Shown here in pieces: positions 62,226 to 64,000 of a stretch of DNA of 64,000 nucleotides (position 1 is the first letter of the stretch; each line of letters opens with the position of its first letter). Position numbers and translations under genes: made by a program. The stretch lies in contig CAZJCM010000010.1 in NCBI GenBank assembly GCA_964544655.1, positions 12,162 through 76,161 of the forward strand. The letters are read 5' to 3'. The notes beneath the pieces are model-generated. The model did not search any database. It worked only from the letters and a program-made list of their open reading frames with translations, and was not told where the DNA came from. This DNA comes from HyVt-443 sp964544655. GTDB taxonomy: Bacteria > Pseudomonadota > Gammaproteobacteria > Chromatiales > Chromatiaceae.

Positions 62226-63227
62226 ATGGCGACATTCAGAAAGCGCGGCCCTTACCAGTGGCAGGCACAGGTCAGGAAAAAGGGCCATCCCCCTCAGAGC
62301 AAAACCTTCAACACCCGCGCGGCCGCTGAAAAGTGGGCCCGCGAGGTCGAGTACGAAATGGACCGGGGCATCTTCGTGTCCCGTGCCGAGGCGGAATCCA
62401 CTACGCTCAAGGAACTGCTGGACCGCTACCGGGAAGAAATCACCCCATTGAAAAAGGGCGCGGCATCGGAAGCCATCCGCCTCCGCGCCCTGGCCCGGCT
62501 CCCCCTGGCGCAGCGGATCGTGGCCGGCATTCGCGGCGTCGACATCGCCCGCTACCGCGACAGCCGCCTCAAAAAGGTCACACCCGCCACCGTCAAACGC
62601 GACCTTGTGATCCTCTCCCACCTCTTCGAGGTGGCCCGCAAGGAATGGGGCATCCATGTGCACAACCCGGTAAAGGACATCAAGCTGCCATCCAACAACA
62701 AACCCCGGGACCGCCGCCTGCAAACCGGCCTGCCGGGAGAAAAAAGCGAGGAGACCCGCCTGATGGAGGCCTGCCGGGACGCACGAAACCCCTATCTCCT
62801 ACCCATAGTGCGCCTGGCCTTGGAAACCGCCATGCGCCAGGGCGAACTGGTCAGCCTGCGCTGGGAACACATTGACCTCAATCGCCGCATCGCCCATCTG
62901 CCGGACACCAAGAACGGAGATTCACGCACCGTGCCGCTCTCCTCCACCGCTATCCAGATCCTGCGCGCCCAGCCCCGCAGCCTGCATGGTCCGGTCTTCC
63001 CCGGTCTCACCACCGAAGCGGTCAAACGCGCATTCCGGCGCGCGACACGCCGCGCCGGCATCGGGAATCTGCGATTTCACGACCTGCGTCACGAGGCCAC
63101 CACCCGGCTGTTCGAGAAGGGGCTCAATATCATGGAAGTGGCCAGCATCACCGGCCACAAGGATTTAAGGATGCTGCGTCGGTACACCCATCTTAAGGCA
63201 GAGGATTTGGCGAGGAAGTTGGGGTAG
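62226..63227 (+). CDS. Tyrosine site-specific integrase
   Basis: 333 residues from the ATG at 62226 (GGAG seven bases upstream). An AP2-like N-terminal DNA-binding strand region (ATFRKRGPYQWQAQVRKKGHPPQSKTFNTRAAAEKWAREVE) is followed by a SAM-like core-binding domain. The catalytic domain has ETAMRQGELVSLRW (Arg I), FHDLRHEATTRLFEKG (HxxR) and TGHKDLRMLRRYTHL (His, Tyr). All catalytic residues are present, so it should be active. It lies just right of the tRNA-Val fragment and belongs to an element that continues past the window. Confidence 0.93.
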   Translation: MATFRKRGPYQWQAQVRKKGHPPQSKTFNTRAAAEKWAREVEYEMDRGIFVSRAEAESTTLKELLDRYREEITPLKKGAASEAIRLRALARLPLAQRIVAGIRGVDIARYRDSRLKKVTPATVKRDLVILSHLFEVARKEWGIHVHNPVKDIKLPSNNKPRDRRLQTGLPGEKSEETRLMEACRDARNPYLLPIVRLALETAMRQGELVSLRWEHIDLNRRIAHLPDTKNGDSRTVPLSSTAIQILRAQPRSLHGPVFPGLTTEAVKRAFRRATRRAGIGNLRFHDLRHEATTRLFEKGLNIMEVASITGHKDLRMLRRYTHLKAEDLARKLG

Positions 63228-63340
63228 CAGTTCAGTCAAAGGGACGTCATGCGCAGAAAACCAGTGGCCGCACGACACAATAAACTAGCCATCGCACAAA
63301 CAGCACAGCCAAGCCTTCGGACCTGCCAAGCCGCTCCGGA

Positions 63341-63395
63341 AAAAAACAAAAGGCCCCGCACCATGAAATGCGGAGCCTTATCGAGGCCCCAGTCA
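63341..63395 (-). terminator. Terminator of the PemK/MazF gene
   Basis: On the minus strand AGGCTCCGCA pairs with TGCGGGGCCT (10 bp, one G-U) around an 8-nt loop and is followed by TTTGTTTTTTT. Two further hairpins (CCCCAG/CTGGGG and CCGCCC/GGGCGG) fill 63390-63440, so this gap is rich in structure but has no gene. Confidence 0.8.
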
Positions 63396-63477
63396 GTTTG
63401 TCGTCACCGGCTGGGGTCTGCCGCCCAAGGGCGGTCTTTCAAGCCCGATTGATCGGGAACATTCTTAATATCGGCAT

Positions 63478-63900
63478 TTAGAGGTATTTAGTCAAGTCCG
63501 TTAAGCCAATTGCCGCCAAAATCCCTCGCTTTATCGCCAAAAAGTCTTCTGGGACAATAAGTTGTGCCACGTACAGCCGTTTTCCGCTCCGGTCCTTGCC
63601 GACCATGACCCGATCCAGCCGACCCAGAGATACCGTCGCTAGCATGTCACATTTGGCCCAGGTTTCTTTACCGGCAAACTTCCCCGGCAGTGAGCGCGGG
63701 TCCATCTGGTGGTGATAGGGCTCCACTGGCATCGGCCGCGTAGTGCTCAAGGGCACAATGGTGCAAAGCTGATTACTGCGCCTGGGACGGGGCGAAACGA
63801 CAACAACCGGTCTCTTCTTGATCATCTCCGGGGCTACAAATCCGGTATTGAAATCGCACATCAACACCATACCCGGTTTTGGGTGAAAGGTGAGCGCCAT
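63478..63900 (-). CDS. PemK/MazF-family endoribonuclease toxin
   Basis: 140 residues. The PemK/MazF fold is shown by PKPGMVLMCDFNTGFVAPEMIKKRPVVVVSPRPR, LCTIVPLSTT and AKCDMLATVSLGRLDRV. The family cuts single-stranded mRNA or tRNA. At 140 residues it is longer than MazF (about 110), as in a subgroup of PemK-like proteins. No antitoxin ORF is visible in the 100 bp upstream, although the partner could lie beyond the edge. An inverted TTGTCA/TGACAA lies just before the start. It is probably cargo of the right-hand element. Confidence 0.82.
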   Translation of the reverse strand: MALTFHPKPGMVLMCDFNTGFVAPEMIKKRPVVVVSPRPRRSNQLCTIVPLSTTRPMPVEPYHHQMDPRSLPGKFAGKETWAKCDMLATVSLGRLDRVMVGKDRSGKRLYVAQLIVPEDFLAIKRGILAAIGLTDLTKYL

Positions 63901-63928
63901 TTGTCACAGCTCCCTGTATCTATGACAA
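63901..63928 (-). promoter_or_regulatory. Inverted repeat TTGTCA-N16-TGACAA at the toxin start
   Basis: TTGTCA (63901-63906) and TGACAA (63923-63928) bracket the ribosome-site region (AGGGAG on the minus strand) of the PemK/MazF gene. It is a candidate operator for autoregulation. Confidence 0.5.
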
Positions 63929-64000
63929 CCCCGGTTACGTTTGCTCCCGTGAATTCAACTCGCTAGTGCAACAGGTGGATTGATGCCGAAAAATACCTGA

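Overview
This window is chromosomal DNA of a gammaproteobacterium, about 60% G+C by eye. The minor pilin cluster, the linkage rpsT / murJ-ribF-ileS-lspA, and proB-obgE-rpmA-rplU / ispB are all gammaproteobacterial. A DsrC/TusE-family protein, a TRAP transporter set, c-di-GMP and HDOD signalling genes and a PEP-CTERM protein fit an environmental, possibly sulfur-oxidising relative of the Chromatiales or Sedimenticola group. That placement is inference from gene content, because no rRNA is present.

Layout. 1-7.4 kb: the cut-off end of a PEP-CTERM protein gene, then a leftward type IV pilus minor pilin operon in the order fimT-pilV-pilW-pilX-pilY1-pilY2-like-pilE, with almost every gene translationally coupled. 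7.5-16.4 kb: thiO, then a signalling module made of a secreted 16-repeat protein of no family I recognise, a hybrid sensor kinase whose start overlaps its stop, and a REC-PAS-GGDEF-EAL-CZB output protein. 16.5-24.4 kb: a cysteine-free Fur-family regulator, tRNA-Thr, an RRM protein, a cNMP-HDOD protein, a two-domain QueD-like protein, hisI-gloB-pyrC, then fur, a DUF1820 gene and a dksA-like gene. 24.4-30 kb: an ankyrin lipoprotein, bolA, a membrane protein, and a TRAP transporter operon with a TatT-like lipoprotein. 30-46 kb: a YhcC-type radical SAM protein, a deacetylase facing a Pat-like protein acetyltransferase, a GAFTGA-less AAA+ regulator, a TauE/SafE-like protein, a TusE/DsrC-like protein, an EgtB-like protein with altered metal ligands, two FKBP isomerases, nadC, a DUF1631 protein, and an operon of two DUF1538 membrane proteins, a PII-like protein, a CBS protein and ampD.

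46-58.2 kb holds a carboxymuconolactone decarboxylase-Rieske fusion and the housekeeping block lspA-ileS-ribF, murJ, rpsT, proB, obgE, rpmA, rplU, ispB and tRNA-Pro. 58.2-64 kb is accessory DNA. A 3.65-kb islet flanked by a near-perfect 27-bp direct repeat carries a frameshifted integrase and three small unknown genes. Beside it are a 3' fragment of tRNA-Val, a second intact integrase and a PemK/MazF-type toxin gene.

The most promising under-described systems are the 16-repeat protein/kinase/c-di-GMP module (8.9-16.4 kb) and the split DUF1538 + PII-like + CBS operon (43.2-45.5 kb). A family of about 110-150-bp inverted repeats occurs four times, always in intergenic DNA at the 3' ends of genes.
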